Assembly (NCBI RefSeq): GCF_001632365.1 | Contig: NW_024468547.1 | Coordinates: 1-64,000 of the forward strand | Length of the DNA: 64,000 bases | Origin: Laetiporus sulphureus 93-53 | Lineage: Eukaryota > Basidiomycota > Agaricomycetes > Polyporales > Laetiporaceae | Reading direction: 5' to 3' | Part shown: in pieces, positions 1-10,999 of the stretch | Numbering within the stretch: the first letter of the stretch is position 1 | Layout: the number at the start of each line of letters is the position of its first letter | Made by a program: the position numbers and the translations under genes | The notes under the pieces: generated by a model | What the model was told of the DNA's origin: nothing | Seen by the model: only the letters and a program-made list of their open reading frames with translations | The model's database searches: none

Positions 1-592
1 ATAGGTAGCTTAGGTAAGATAGCCTGCTGTATGTGTATATAAGACCAGCCATGTAGGGGACGAAACCTCAGATTGTTTCTCCTCGTCTACTACCTATAGC
101 ACCTACTGAGCTCACCAGCTCCTTCATATATCTCTCACCCCTTCCTGCGTCTGCCACGTCGACCAGTAAGTCAACAGGCTCTTGTGCCACATAGGGATCA
201 GGGGGATACTTTTGGGATCAGGGGGATCAGGGCGGCACGTTCCACGTGACTGTCCCTTTTTTAGTCTTTTGATCTCTTGTCTGGTGTTACCGTGACAGCG
301 GAGTCAGCAGCATGGCATGGCCCACTACCCTTTTCTGTTTCTAGGGAGAGCTCTTGCATCACAAATATCATACGAGTCGTATCAAGTCTGTCGCGGTTGC
401 ACAGTCAACATGACTAACTAGGCACGGGTGTATCTCACGATTTTCACACTACTTTTGCACACAATTCAGGCACCAATCACAACCTTGGGTGTCACGTCTG
501 GATTGGTCGGACTCTGTCCGCAAAAGAGCGCAATCGCGTCTCCTTATAAATAGAGTGCGTGAAGCAACTGGCTCTGCGCAATACTATCCACC
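1..592. other. Upstream region with short GGGATCAGGGGGA repeats
   Basis: No coding region could be supported here. The 13-mer GGGATCAGGGGGA occurs at 194-206 and 214-226, with a third partial copy at 224-232. The stretch probably holds the promoter of the gene that starts at 593. Confidence 0.5.
545..552 (+). promoter_or_regulatory. TATA box of the polyprenyl synthase gene
   Basis: TATAAATA lies 41 bases upstream of the ATG at 593, in the position of a core promoter element. The call rests on motif and spacing only. Confidence 0.5.
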
Positions 593-2059
593 ATGCTCCA
601 GTTGCCATCGAGGCTGACCGAAATCACAGAAACCAAAGCCGTGGACCTACATGGTCATTTATTTCAAAGTCGAATCACTTCGCATCCAGAGTCTGCACCT
701 CAGCCTCCTGCGATGACACTGCTGGCACTCTACATCTCCCAGTTCGAGGAGGGGCTGTTAAACTCTGTCATTACACCTGTTCGATTCCTTGCTGAGATAG
801 CGCAGTATTACATCAAACAACCATCCAAGCGACTGAGGCCCTCTCTCATATTTCTTATGGCCCAAGCAACCAATGGTCTAGGTTCTGAGTGGCCGTCCAA
901 ATCCGACATCTGGCAACTGTCAGGACAGAACTTGCCATACGGTCCGTTTCATCTCATGGCAATCATTGCATCGCCAATTACTGACATGGTGCGTAGATGG
1001 TCAGAGCACGTTGTTGGGGAGAGTCTTACCTTCCCAGGTCCGTCTTGCGGAGATTATTGAAATGATACATGTAGCATCTGTACGCTTTCTCTACATGCAA
1101 ATTTACATTCTATTAACAACTCCCACAGCTGCTACATGACGATGTTATTGATGAATCTCCGGTTCGCCGTGGAGTGCCATCTGCTCCTGTATCATTCGGC
1201 AATAAACGCACTATACTGAGCGGCGATTTCCTCCTCGGGCGTGCTATGGCAGCCTGTGCTATGTTGGGCTCGTCTGACGTCATGGACCTTGTCTCGAAAG
1301 TGATTTGTACATTAGTTGAGGGTGAATTACTTCAAGCTCAAGATGCCCTCTCTATCGCTAGCACGTTCCAGAGCAATTACAGCAGCGTCGCCAGCATTCC
1401 CTTGGATGACACGGACGACGCGCTCAAGGCACATTGGGACGATTATTTGCAGAAAACGTACATGAAGACAGCTAGTCTATTCTCGCACACACTGCAATGT
1501 GCTGTGATTTTAGGCGGATCCACCACATCAGATCCATGGCAGAATGTCGCAGCTGCTTTCGGTAACGAATTAGGTATGGCTTTTCAGGTAAGTCACGACC
1601 TTCATTCAAACATATGTAATCTCATCCATGGTGCTCGTTACTATGTAGTTGATTGACGATGCGTTGGATTATGAAGGGCATTCAGAGGATCTTGGGAAGC
1701 CATCCGGCGCGTCGGACTTGCGCCTAGGGCTTATCACAGCACCTATATTCTTCGCTATGGAAGAAGATGCACGAATGCTGCCCTTGTTTGCTCGTAGATT
1801 TCAAGAGCTGGGGGATATCTCGGCGGTGAGCTCATCTATCTCTCAGCCCTGTCATAGTCCAGTTTCGCGATTCGTTCGTCGATTGACAAAACTTGTAGGC
1901 ATTGGAGATTGTACGCACTTGTGGAGCAATATCGCGCACTCGCTCCTTGGCATGCCTCTATGCAGGCAGAGACGCAAGGCCATTGACGCGCTGCCTGCAA
2001 GCCCAGCGAAGACTGCCCTTGAGGCGATGATGGACTTCGTTGTCTCGCATAACCGCTAA
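593..2059 (+). pseudogene. COQ1: Polyprenyl (hexaprenyl/solanesyl) diphosphate synthase, COQ1-like, apparent C-terminal frameshift
   Basis: Trans-prenyltransferase family member, expected to make the polyisoprenoid tail of ubiquinone in mitochondria. Exons by splice consensus are 593-941, 997-1079, 1129-1587, 1649-1825 and 1899 onward, all phase-consistent. The N-terminal KRLRPSLIFLMAQATNGLG segment, the first aspartate-rich motif (LLHDDVIDE, rebuilt across the intron at 1080-1128) and the second (LIDDALDYEG, across 1588-1648) are present. In the last exon the family-like frame (ALEIVRT...) runs into a TGA at 2028-2030. The expected ending, ASPAKTALEAMMDFVV, lies in another frame and stops at 2059. 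One missing base near 1971-1978 would explain this. It may be a real lesion, a sequencing error or an unusual C-terminus, so the pseudogene label is tentative. The family assignment is firm. Confidence 0.75.
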
Positions 2060-2474
2060 AGATTACTATAACGAGGTGGCGCTCCACTTGCGCGGTGATC
2101 TCTGTAAAGTCAATATGTGTGTATCTACATACTATAAGTCACCGGACTGTCGTGTCATGTTGCTGTAATGTGATGAGTAATTGTTTAGTTATACATGGTG
2201 TACGCTGTCGTGCATACTTGATGGCTTCTTATTTCATACAATGTGCACCTTCGGGCTCTTGTTTCTCTACGACAGCCATCTTGGACTTGTCGTTTTAGCT
2301 TTCGGAGTGGGGCGTATTTGATAGATCCACTGTTTCAGCTTTATTTAAGCAGACCGTAGCCAGAGTATATCACGCAGAGCATTTATACAGGAGCATGTAT
2401 TGAGATGACATTCGTGAGGCATGTCCAGACCTGGAACGTGTGGCTGACCGAGTTAGCAGTCAACAAGAGCCGGG

Positions 2475-2502
2475 GGTGAGCTCATCTATCTCACAGCCCT
2501 GT
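2475..2502 (+). repeat. 28-bp copy of a polyprenyl synthase intron start
   Basis: This segment matches 1825-1852, the donor end of the last intron of the COQ1-like gene, with one mismatch visible by eye. The flanks do not match, so it is a small isolated duplication. Confidence 0.6.
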
Positions 2503-2555
2503 GACTTGAGTCCGTGAGGACCTGATATTCCAGTGACTTGGGCAGCAATCAGCGT

Positions 2556-2721
2556 TGAAGGCGAGATCGTACTATTGAACGTGGCCACAGGCGCTCACAT
2601 ACACATAGCTTTATGTAACTGAAAGCCCCAGTCGGATCCATAGCATATCTGTTTCATCAACAATAACGTGACTGTAAGATATCTACAATTAAAGTATCTA
2701 CAGTGCATCTGACCAAGGAAC
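2556..2721 (+). repeat. 166-bp dispersed repeat, copy 1
   Basis: Near-identical to 6772-6937, also 166 bp, with about five substitutions by eye. It contains no ORF worth calling. The second copy abuts the downstream segmental duplication exactly. Confidence 0.8.
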
Positions 2722-2874
2722 TTGGGTGAAGAGGCGTCAAGCGCCGGTTCCAAATGACAGCAATGCAAAGTTTATTCAGGGGGAGTACGCAATAGATGTA
2801 CAACTACATTAAGCTGTCGAAGGCTTTCTCCATTTCATCTCGAGAACTCATCCAGACAACTGGTCCTTATTCAG

Positions 2875-3348
2875 TCACCGCACACAGTCTACCACAGGGT
2901 AAGTCTTGTTAGCATCTGCGATATGATGAATTCGGATTGCTGAAGGTGAATCTAGAGTATGAACCGCAGGCATGAGCAGGGACGTCGGAGTTCCAGGTGC
3001 ATTGGATGGCTTGTTTGAACTTCGGATCGAAGCCATGTAAAAGTATGTGGTCCGAGTGGGGTGCTGACAAGATGGGAGGACAGCTAGTGGATCAAGACCA
3101 ACGGTGGTGGACGAATAAGTGAGGAGGTGTGTTTGACGGGCAATAGGTAGAGCATTGTAAGGACTGAGAGCACTCAGAGTGACAGAGTGGATCAAAACAA
3201 ATAGGAGATTGACAAGTACATGGTCAGTATCAACAAAAGGCATGCCTGTATCACAATCGACGATGCCGACAAATGTATAGGTGTGCAAGCCTGTCCACAG
3301 CAGCCAGAGATACAACAGTGATGCAACAACACGCAACACCGCAGACAT
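2875..3348 (-). CDS. Hypothetical ORF with two hydrophobic segments
   Basis: This 157-residue ORF was not recognised. It has hydrophobic stretches at about residues 3-30 and 44-62, then a polar tail. Its ATG (3346-3348) lies inside the left end of the large inverted repeat that starts at 3337. The apparent start may therefore be supplied by that element, and the ORF may be the remnant of a longer membrane protein. It could equally be a chance ORF. Confidence 0.2.
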   Translation of the reverse strand: MSAVLRVVASLLYLWLLWTGLHTYTFVGIVDCDTGMPFVDTDHVLVNLLFVLIHSVTLSALSPYNALPIARQTHLLTYSSTTVGLDPLAVLPSCQHPTRTTYFYMASIRSSNKPSNAPGTPTSLLMPAVHTLDSPSAIRIHHIADANKTYPVVDCVR

Positions 3349-3984
3349 GAAGCAATTTGTGCATGTGGCAAATGCTTAGCAAATGTCGACAGGTTTTTTG
3401 CCTTTGTGATCTCAATTTGCTATGGTTCCTTCCCACATTCCGTATTAAGTATTTGCATATAACATGTTGGAGGCAGAAATTTAATATCATATATTTAAGA
3501 ATTGACACCATTTTCAAACTCACCAAATACATTTAGAATTTGAGTGCTGTTGAATGTAATCATACATTTTTAAATTTCAAACTATGACATGTATAAAATA
3601 TCCAGTAGCAGATGAAGGTGTGATTATGCCTACATTCTACTTCCCTACTGAAGTCATTCTAGCCAAGATTACTAGAATGAAAGTCATTCACTGTAATTAC
3701 ACCTTCATCTGCTACTGGATATTTTATACATGTCATAGTTTGAAATTCAAAATGTATGATTACATTCAACAGCGCTCAAATTCTAAATGTATTTGGTGAG
3801 TTTGAAAATGGTGTCATTTCTTAAAATATATGATTTTAAATTTCTACCTCTAACATATTATTATGCAAATACTTAATATGGAATGTGGGAAGGAACTGTA
3901 GCAAATTGAGATCACAAAGGCAAAAAACCTGTCGACATTTGCTAAGCATTTGCCACATGCGCAAATTGCTTCATGTCTGCGGTG
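3337..3984. mobile_element. 648-bp near-perfect inverted repeat (fold-back/MITE-like element)
   Basis: The left arm begins CACCGCAGACATGAAG and the right arm ends with its exact reverse complement. Arms of about 290 nt run inward and remain complementary with few mismatches, apart from small gaps, to roughly 3630 and 3694. The roughly 65-nt centre holds a further small palindrome around CATTCTAG / CTAGAATG. The element is AT-rich compared with its neighbours and encodes nothing. A target-site duplication could not be assigned with confidence. The structure fits a non-autonomous fold-back transposon. Confidence 0.75.
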
Positions 3985-4228
3985 CAACACATTGTAGCAG
4001 AACGAATACGGTGATGAATCACATTCAGTGACGAACATCATATCTGAGAAAAGTATGGTGAATACCCCAAAAAATGAAGTAAATGTCGTGATGAACAAGT
4101 CCTAGGGCGGAACTTTGAGGGCGACGGTGGTGAGTTGCATGAGTTATGTAATAAAAGTTATGTAATCTGCAACAACTGCATCACGTGTTCACGTGACCGG
4201 CGTACTGAAATAGCCAAATTGGTCATTT

Positions 4229-4974
4229 GGAACAAGCGTGTAAAGGAATGTCGAGTGGGCGTTATATCTAAAATGACGGTGCCTTCCTTAATCAAAGCAG
4301 GAAGACACCAAAAGCGTATGTCCATGGTCAGAATGCACAACGTTGAAAGCCGAAAAATGCGGGGATATCAACAAAGTAGAGTTGTGAGCGTGCAGATGTC
4401 TCATCGGCGATTTCCAAAGACTGAAGGAAAGACTCAGTTGGGGATGCCGGACGAAACGAGCGCACTGACCATTGTTATTACAACGCCTCACTCAGCGTCC
4501 TTGGAATTTGATGACGCGGACGAGGTTCTGCGACTGAGGAAGGCCTTGAACTGCACGGAAGGTGACGTCGGCGAAGTCGGACTAGTCACTCCTAACGCGG
4601 CGGATCCATCCGGTGACTTGTCGGTAGAAGACATAGCCTGAGGCGAGTCACTGTTGGACGACGAGCGCGAACGCCGTATATATAGTCGAGGCAGCGGCTT
4701 CTTCTCCTGTGGGGATGTCGAAGGTGACATGGGTGAAGCATGATCAGGATCAAGCTCGGCGCCGAAGTCATCAAGGACCGCTCTCGGCGGTGGGCGTTCA
4801 ACCATCGCCTCCAATAGCTAATTACCGGTGAGTAGTGGCCAACTGAATCATCTTCTGCACTTACTTCTCTACGTAGCTCCTCGCCATCGTACTCGCCTTC
4901 CATCTCTTCCGGTCCAAGAAGAACGGTGCCCTTGCGGAACACCTCACCCTCTTCTTCCATCCAGCTACGTGACC
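4229..4974 (-). repeat. Segmental duplication copy 1 (746 bp)
   Basis: Near-identical to 6933-7679 (747 bp); the length difference is a single base near 4474/7177. It carries the 3' flank and terminal exons of the leucine-rich-repeat gene whose full copy lies downstream. Confidence 0.85.
4488..4974 (-). pseudogene. Orphan 3' exons of the leucine-rich-repeat/PP1-docking gene
   Basis: This duplicated gene fragment is equivalent to 7193-7679. The last exon stays open (the terminal 108 codons end ...SSASSNSKDAE) and differs from the full copy by about ten residues. The penultimate exon, with EEEGEVFRKGTVLLG and its donor, is also present. Homology stops abruptly at 4974, after GCTACGTGACC, with no upstream exons, so no leucine-rich repeats or start remain. 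It is unlikely to be expressed as a functional protein. Confidence 0.75.
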
Positions 4975-5338
4975 AGGTACAATGCGACCTGTTGGCGTAG
5001 CATAATGTGATTAGTTCTACGCGTCTCATCCATACGCTTGGTTAAGCGAACTTGATTGACGTCTCGCGATGAAGCCAAGCAGATTGACGAGTTGCAGATC
5101 GAGGGCAATCATGTGAGCTATAGAGCATTGGTATAGGCTGAACAACAGATAGCATTACAAGTTCAGAAAATCAACAGAACCAAGAAGCCTAGAAAGCCGC
5201 CACAGAACAACAGCAATGAGCATCAGGCACACAAGTCAAGGCATGAGAATCACAGCACTGTCATGCAGTGGTATCAGCTGGACCAGATGGAGAATGTTGA
5301 AAGGGAAACCGAGGTATCTTGCAAGCCAAGTTAGCATC

Positions 5339-6399
5339 CTACGCAGCATTCAACTTTTCGACGAATTCCAGAGCCAATTTAGGACTGAGAAGCATATTTA
5401 AGGATTCCGGCGGATCGATATCGCGATGACACTCACCTATCAGCGGGCTTGACCGGAATCTTCTTGTCGACCAACTTTCCTCCCTTCTCGAAAATGAAGT
5501 GGCTGCGCTTGGTCTTCCCGCCTTCATTGGCTTTCAAGGCAGTAATGAGCGCTCGCTTTGGGTCAGAGAGCAAAGCGTAAGGTAGATTCTTCTATAATTA
5601 GGTGAGCAGGGAGGTTCGACTCGAGAAAACAATTGTTCGGCATACCTTCGCCTGCCATTTCGTCTGGGCCGCTGGACTATCTGCACTCAAGCAATATACA
5701 TCGAAGTTGTGTGAGGCGAAGTCCGGGTAAATATCGCGGAACCCGCAAGCCTGGTTGGTACATCCGGCTTCGAAACGTCGGCTGGGACTCTAGCAGGACA
5801 ATCCTCGCGGAGCACTCACGAGTATCGGCTTTGGGAACAAGGAACAAGACGACTCCCTTTTCAGCAACCAACGTGGATACGTCGACATCTTCGCCTTTCT
5901 CATTCTTGAGAGTAACGGATGGCAGGGAGTCCCCAATATCGATAGTAGCGAGCTTCTCGGCCTCTGCGAATACTCTTTGACTGACCGTTGCCATGAAAAC
6001 ATGCACATTACAGTGAATACCTTTGTTAGACTCTTTGGTATCCGGGGTTCCGTCAGCCGCTTCTTCAGCCTTACTCTGCGCAACTCGTGTCAGTACCGCG
6101 TATGACAGTCATGCCGAAAAAGCTAGTTGAGGCTCGCGATTCGCGATCCGTCCAGCACATGCATGGCATTGGTATGCTGTATCTGATATACCGTTGAAAC
6201 ATGTAATAAAGAATTATACCTTCTTCACAGCAGGACTCTTCTCGTCTGCATCAGCATCGGCAGTTCTCTTTTTTGAGGCCTTGGGCGCAGCTTTCTTCGC
6301 TACGTCCCCATCCTCTAGCTTAGGCTGTGAAGCCAATCTGGAGGATTTCCTCGTGGGCTCAGAGGGCTCAGAAAGATTTTTAGGTGCGCGAGGTGCCAT
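5339..6399 (-). CDS. DOT5: Nuclear thiol peroxidase, Dot5/PrxQ-type peroxiredoxin
   Basis: AhpC/TSA-family peroxiredoxin that reduces hydroperoxides, with thioredoxin as the usual reductant. The ATG is at 6399. The basic N-terminus (SSRLASQ..., KKAAPKASKKR) resembles a nuclear localisation region, as in yeast Dot5. The core exon carries IGDSLPSVTLKNEKG and ends at PKADT. Joining across the intron near 5770-5819 gives TPGCTNQACGFRD, with the peroxidatic Cys and a second Cys five residues later, the atypical 2-Cys PrxQ arrangement. The next exons give FDVYCLSADSPAAQTKW, KNLPYALLSDPKRALI and RSHFIFEKGGKL, and the protein ends FVEKLNAA at 5339. There are five or more exons; internal edges are approximate. 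Confidence 0.85.
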
Positions 6400-6771
6400 G
6401 ATGTTGGGAGTAACGACGGCAGTTCACGAGCCAGACTTTGCGCGAGGTTGGCGCTGCGCATTACACGTAATAACGACATCCCAATTCAACAGGCTAAGTT
6501 ATCTCAGCTCAAGCAACTGCCGACCCCCGCGGGTATGAGCCCATGTTTCCGTCGGAACCATATTGGACGCAATGGTGATAATCATAGTCCAAAGGGCAAC
6601 ACCGTTTTAAAGTCGTACACATTTTGGAATTATTTCACTTGTTTCAACAATTATTATTCGTTAGTGCATGTGTTCAAAATAATACCGTATCAGTGCCGTG
6701 CTCTTCTTTGAAACCACCGTGCTGCACATCGCGACTGGAGCCCTGGACGTTGCGGCAACTCAGGAGTATGC

Positions 6772-6937
6772 TGAAGGCGAGATCGTACTATCGAACGTGG
6801 CCACAGGCGCTCACATACACATAGCTTTATGTAACTGAAAGCCCCAGTCGGATCCATAGCATATCTGTTTCATCAACAATAACATGACTGTAAGATATCT
6901 ACAATTAAAGTTTCTACAGCGCGTCTGACCAAGGAAC
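6772..6937 (+). repeat. 166-bp dispersed repeat, copy 2
   Basis: Second copy of 2556-2721. Its last five bases, GGAAC (6933-6937), are also the first five bases of the segmental duplication that starts at 6933, so the two homologies meet at a microhomology junction. Confidence 0.8.
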
Positions 6938-7679
6938 AAGCGTGTAAAGGAATGTCGAGTGGGCATTATATCTAAAACGACGGTGCCTTCATTAATCAAA
7001 GCAGGAAGACACCAAAAGGGTATGTCCATGGTCAGAATGCACAACGTTGAAAGCCGAAAAATGCGGGGATATCAACAAAGTAGAGTTGTGAGCGTGCAGA
7101 TGTCTCATCGGCGATTTCCAAAGACTGAAGGAAAGACTCAGTTGGGGATGCCGGACGAAACGAGCGCACTGACCATTCGTTATTACAACGCCTCACTCAG
7201 CGTCCTTGGAATTTGATGACGCGGACGAGGTTCTGCGACTGAGGAAGGCCTTGAACTGCACGGAAGGTGACGTCGGCGAAGTCGGACTAGTCACTCCTAA
7301 CACGGCGGATCCATCCGGTGACTTGTGGTTAGAAGACACAGCCTGAGGCGAGTCACTGTTGGACGACGAGCGCGAACGCCGTATATATGGTCGAGGCAGC
7401 GGCTTCTTCTCCTGTGAGGATGTCGAAGGTGACGTGGGTGAAGGGTGATCAGGATCAAGCTCGGCGCCGAAGTCATCCAGGACCGCTCTCGGCGGTGGGC
7501 GTTCAACCATCGCCTCCAATAGCTAATTACCGGTGAGTAGTGGCCAACTGAATCATCTTCTGCACTTACTTCTCTACGTAGCTCCTCGCCATCGTACTCG
7601 CCTTCCATCTCTTCCGGTCCAAGAAGAACGGTGCCCTTGCGGAACACCTCACCCTCTTCTTCCATCCAGCTACGTGACC
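6933..7679 (-). repeat. Segmental duplication copy 2 (747 bp), in place within the parent gene
   Basis: Partner of 4229-4974. Here the segment is continuous with the rest of the leucine-rich-repeat gene, so this is probably the source locus. Confidence 0.8.
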
Positions 7680-10600
7680 TAAAGCACTCGTTAGATTAGC
7701 AGAGGCGTTCGAAACAGTGTGGACTGACGTACATCTCAGTGGGAGATACCAGACCCTCGGCGGGCGGCATTGATGCTTCTTGACCATCGCCATCCTCGTC
7801 GTCCGATTCAGTAATCAGGAACGTGGGGCTGAGCACCTTCTCTGGCTCTTCCGGCTCAGGCTCTGCCCTGCCCTTGCCCTTGTCGATCCGAGGCGTGACA
7901 GGCTCCCCCTTGCCCTTCTCGTCATTCGCTGCACGTCCGTTCACTGGTGACGATGTTCGAGCGGACCCGTTAGCTTGGCCAATGCGAATGCCTAGGCCGC
8001 GCAACGACAGAGCCTGTCTCACTGGCGCGCAACGGACCAGCAGCGCAGTGAGATCGTCGTTCAGCGTAAGCAGGTCTTGTAGTCGTTCAGGCTCCGTGGA
8101 AGTCTCGATCAGAGCCATCAACGACTTCTGGACTTCCTTCACGCTTTCCGCCAGGTCAGCGACTACGTCCGTAACTGGAGACGCAGGTGCAGAAGACGAT
8201 GATGGCGAGCGCGCGAGCAAGTCCTCCATTTGGCTCTTACATGCACGAGCCTGAATGATGACGTCTGCCTCTGTCTGTTTTGCCGCGGGAGGAAAGTCAG
8301 TTGGTGGTTCGGACGGAACAGGCGAATTGGTAGTAACGCTATCAACCTTTTTCTGGTCGTCCTGCCGGAACGTCTTCGCTAGCTCACTCTCCTCAATCAT
8401 GCCCCATATACCCTTGCCTTGCCCACGTCCACTGCCATTCTCCGTGTGGGCAGGATGTGCATTCTTCTCAGCCTCTTCTGTGTTACGTACGCAGGTATTG
8501 AGAATCTCGCGGCACATGCTAACATCGATGTCAAATCCGTTCAGCTATAAGGAACTTCTTAAATACGATTCTGGACACTTACCGAGCCATCTCCTCATCT
8601 CCTGGAGGAATGTTGAGATCCAGACACCGCATGGTGTGGTTCGCCTTCAATCCTGAGCTGAGAGCCATCACACCAGCAAGATCAAGATTGTTCAAGGTGA
8701 GGTCGAGATGGAGCAGGGATGTTGACTCGGGCAAGAATTCGGCTAATGCAATCGCACCAGCAGAGGTCAACCCTGTGGATGAAAGGAACAACCTCTTGAG
8801 TGCATCATTCAGCGTGAACGCCGTTCGCAACGACTGGATCTGAAGCGCTCCTTCGTAAAAACACTATGGATAGCATCTTGAGCCGGCAACTCACCCCTTC
8901 CAAGGCCGGCCCACAGCAAGGATTCTTGCTCAGGTCCAACGTTTCCAAGCAAGAGTTATATTTCTGCACAAACAATGATCAGGCCATGGTGAAAGTCCTA
9001 AGGCCAGATGACATACCAATGCCTCTGCCACGGCAATCAGACCTTGAACGTCCAGCTTGTTCTCGCTCAAGTTCAAAACCTTTAACGTACGATTGCGCTT
9101 GAGTACTTGCGCAATATACGTTATACCGCTCTGTAAGACATCCAAACATCAGATCACGACTCGGCACGCGCACTGAACTGCACTGACGCGGATATCATTT
9201 CCCTTCAAATCCAAAGTCCGCAGCGCACCTAGCCGTGGTAGGTTATCCAGTGCGCGCACCTTGTCCAGCAAAGCTGCGCTCGGCCCATGGTTGTATTGTT
9301 GCAAGGAATTGTGGTTATGCCCCGCGCTGGTGGGCGCTGGCGAGGACGGCACCGGATGCCGCGTAGTCACGCCACCCTGTGCAGAGGATGTGATAAGCGG
9401 AATCTGCTGTCCGGTCGAAGACAACGGGTTCACGCTGGCAACAGCGGTAGTCCCAGCCGCATTCCGCTTCGCACGAGGGACATAAGCGACGTAAGTCGTA
9501 TGCGGGATGGTCGACGGATGTCGTGGAGGCGGAGGGAGGGGCCCGGCACGTGGAGGCGGCGGAGGGGTGATTGTGCCATTGCTGCTAGAGAGGGGACTCA
9601 TCGTGGGCGTGATAGGCGTCATTGGTGGAGACACGCCAGCAACGCTCGATGTAGGACTGGCTGTTGATGATGATGTAGGGCTCGCGCTCCCGTTTGTTGT
9701 TGGGAAGCGGTCAGGGTAGTCTTTGATCATTAGTGCGATAGCTACCGCACCCGTGGCACTAATGCGATTCAACCGCAGAGAAATATTGCGCAGAGAAGAT
9801 TTCCGCACGCTGTTAGCTAGACGCGACTCAAACCTTGCCGGTCGATACAGTAATAATGAACAACATACCAAGCGCGTCCAAGGCAGCAGGTTTCAGCGAG
9901 CAGTCGTCCAGACGAAGCGACACAAGGCCAGATTTCGGTGCTTCAGGCAACGCCATCGCGATGTACTCGATTGACTTCTTATCGAGGTTGTTCTGTGACA
10001 GATCGAGGAATTGAAGACTCTTCGTCTGCTGCTATGAGTTGGCATTCACTCCACTCGCGTGGATCTTCACATACCTGCGCCATGTACGCACCGATTAGCC
10101 GAAGAGCGGGGGCCTTCACACGTCGGTTCGATGCGACCGAAAGGAACGTGAGGCTGTCGGGAATGAGGAGCGCGTGCAATATTGGTTTCAAAATCTGGCC
10201 ATCAGACTCTCAGCAGACCGTTGCATGAGAGTTTGCGAGACCTACGTGGTCATCCAGGTTGCACTCCTTGAGAGTCAACTGGCGCAGTCCCCACTCAATC
10301 GTGAAGACATCGGAAAGCACGGAGGCGGAGCCCGTGGTGAGTTGCACGCCGGACAGATCTACAGCACGGGGATGAGTGCTGGCCACACGCTAACCATCGC
10401 GACCAGTCAGCTTGGGATAGACGAGGCAGCACGGGAGTGACTCGGAGGAATATCAATCTTAGGAAGGGACGGTGCTTGGTTGAACCCGATCGCAGGATGT
10501 CTCATATGTTGAACGCAGTACACACCTTGAATGCGGCAGACACTGCTGGATCATGTATTTCCTCTCGTCCATCACAGCACTCTCTGTAGAACGACTCAAC

Positions 10601-10999
10601 CTTGTCCATGCTCCACCAATCCTCCCCAGAGTTGACATCCGACGCAGACGAATTGCCCCGCACAATGCGACGTCTCCGTTCTGCCTCACGTTCCTCAATC
10701 GTCCGCTTCTCCTCCTTGATGGTGGGTGTGCACGGTGGATTTGCAGCAGATATCGGATACACAGTAGTCATCTCCGGAAGAATGAAATGTGCTCTCTTGA
10801 GGGTTGCCACCTCATCCTGAGCAGCATCGGCTTGCTGTTGAACTTGGTTCGGCAAGAGCTTCGTGAGTCGTGCAAGGGAGAAGAACGACTGCTGTGGAGG
10901 TGGCGGACGTTTCAATATCGACTTTCCCGGGATAGGAATAGTCACAGCAGACGACGAAGGCGATGAAGCAAGCATCTCTGCAGCATCTCCCCACAGCAC
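7193..10999 (-). CDS. Leucine-rich-repeat protein with PP1-docking motif, PPP1R37-like
   Basis: Large multi-exon gene. The N-terminal exon contains GKSILKRPPPP, which fits the SILK-type docking motif for protein phosphatase 1, then KRAHFILPEMTTVYPI, which resembles a degenerate RVxF site. Middle exons encode RNI-type leucine-rich repeats, such as LRTLDLKGNDIR, LKVLNLSENKLD, LKRLFLSSTGLTSAGA and LHLDLTLNNLDLAGV, interrupted by a long Ser/Thr/Pro-rich insert (about 9230-9660). Further on, ADVIIQARACKSQMEDLL and LQDLLTLNDDLTALLVRC resemble the helical GAT domain of GGA/TOM1 proteins. An acidic and basic low-complexity tail ends at 7193. The start is ATG 10999, or alternatively 10972. The predicted role is PP1 targeting or membrane traffic; this is inferred from motifs. 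Confidence 0.75.

Larger units (their letters stand above)
2060..2874. other. Intergenic, repeat-derived
   Basis: No gene is supported. The stretch holds a stray copy of an intron segment of the preceding gene (2475-2502) and one copy of a 166-bp dispersed repeat (2556-2721). Confidence 0.5.

Noticed and set aside
5600..5640. GGTTCGACTCG resembling a tRNA T-loop
   Set aside because: No acceptor stem, D-arm or anticodon arm could be formed around it, and it lies inside an intron of the peroxiredoxin gene.
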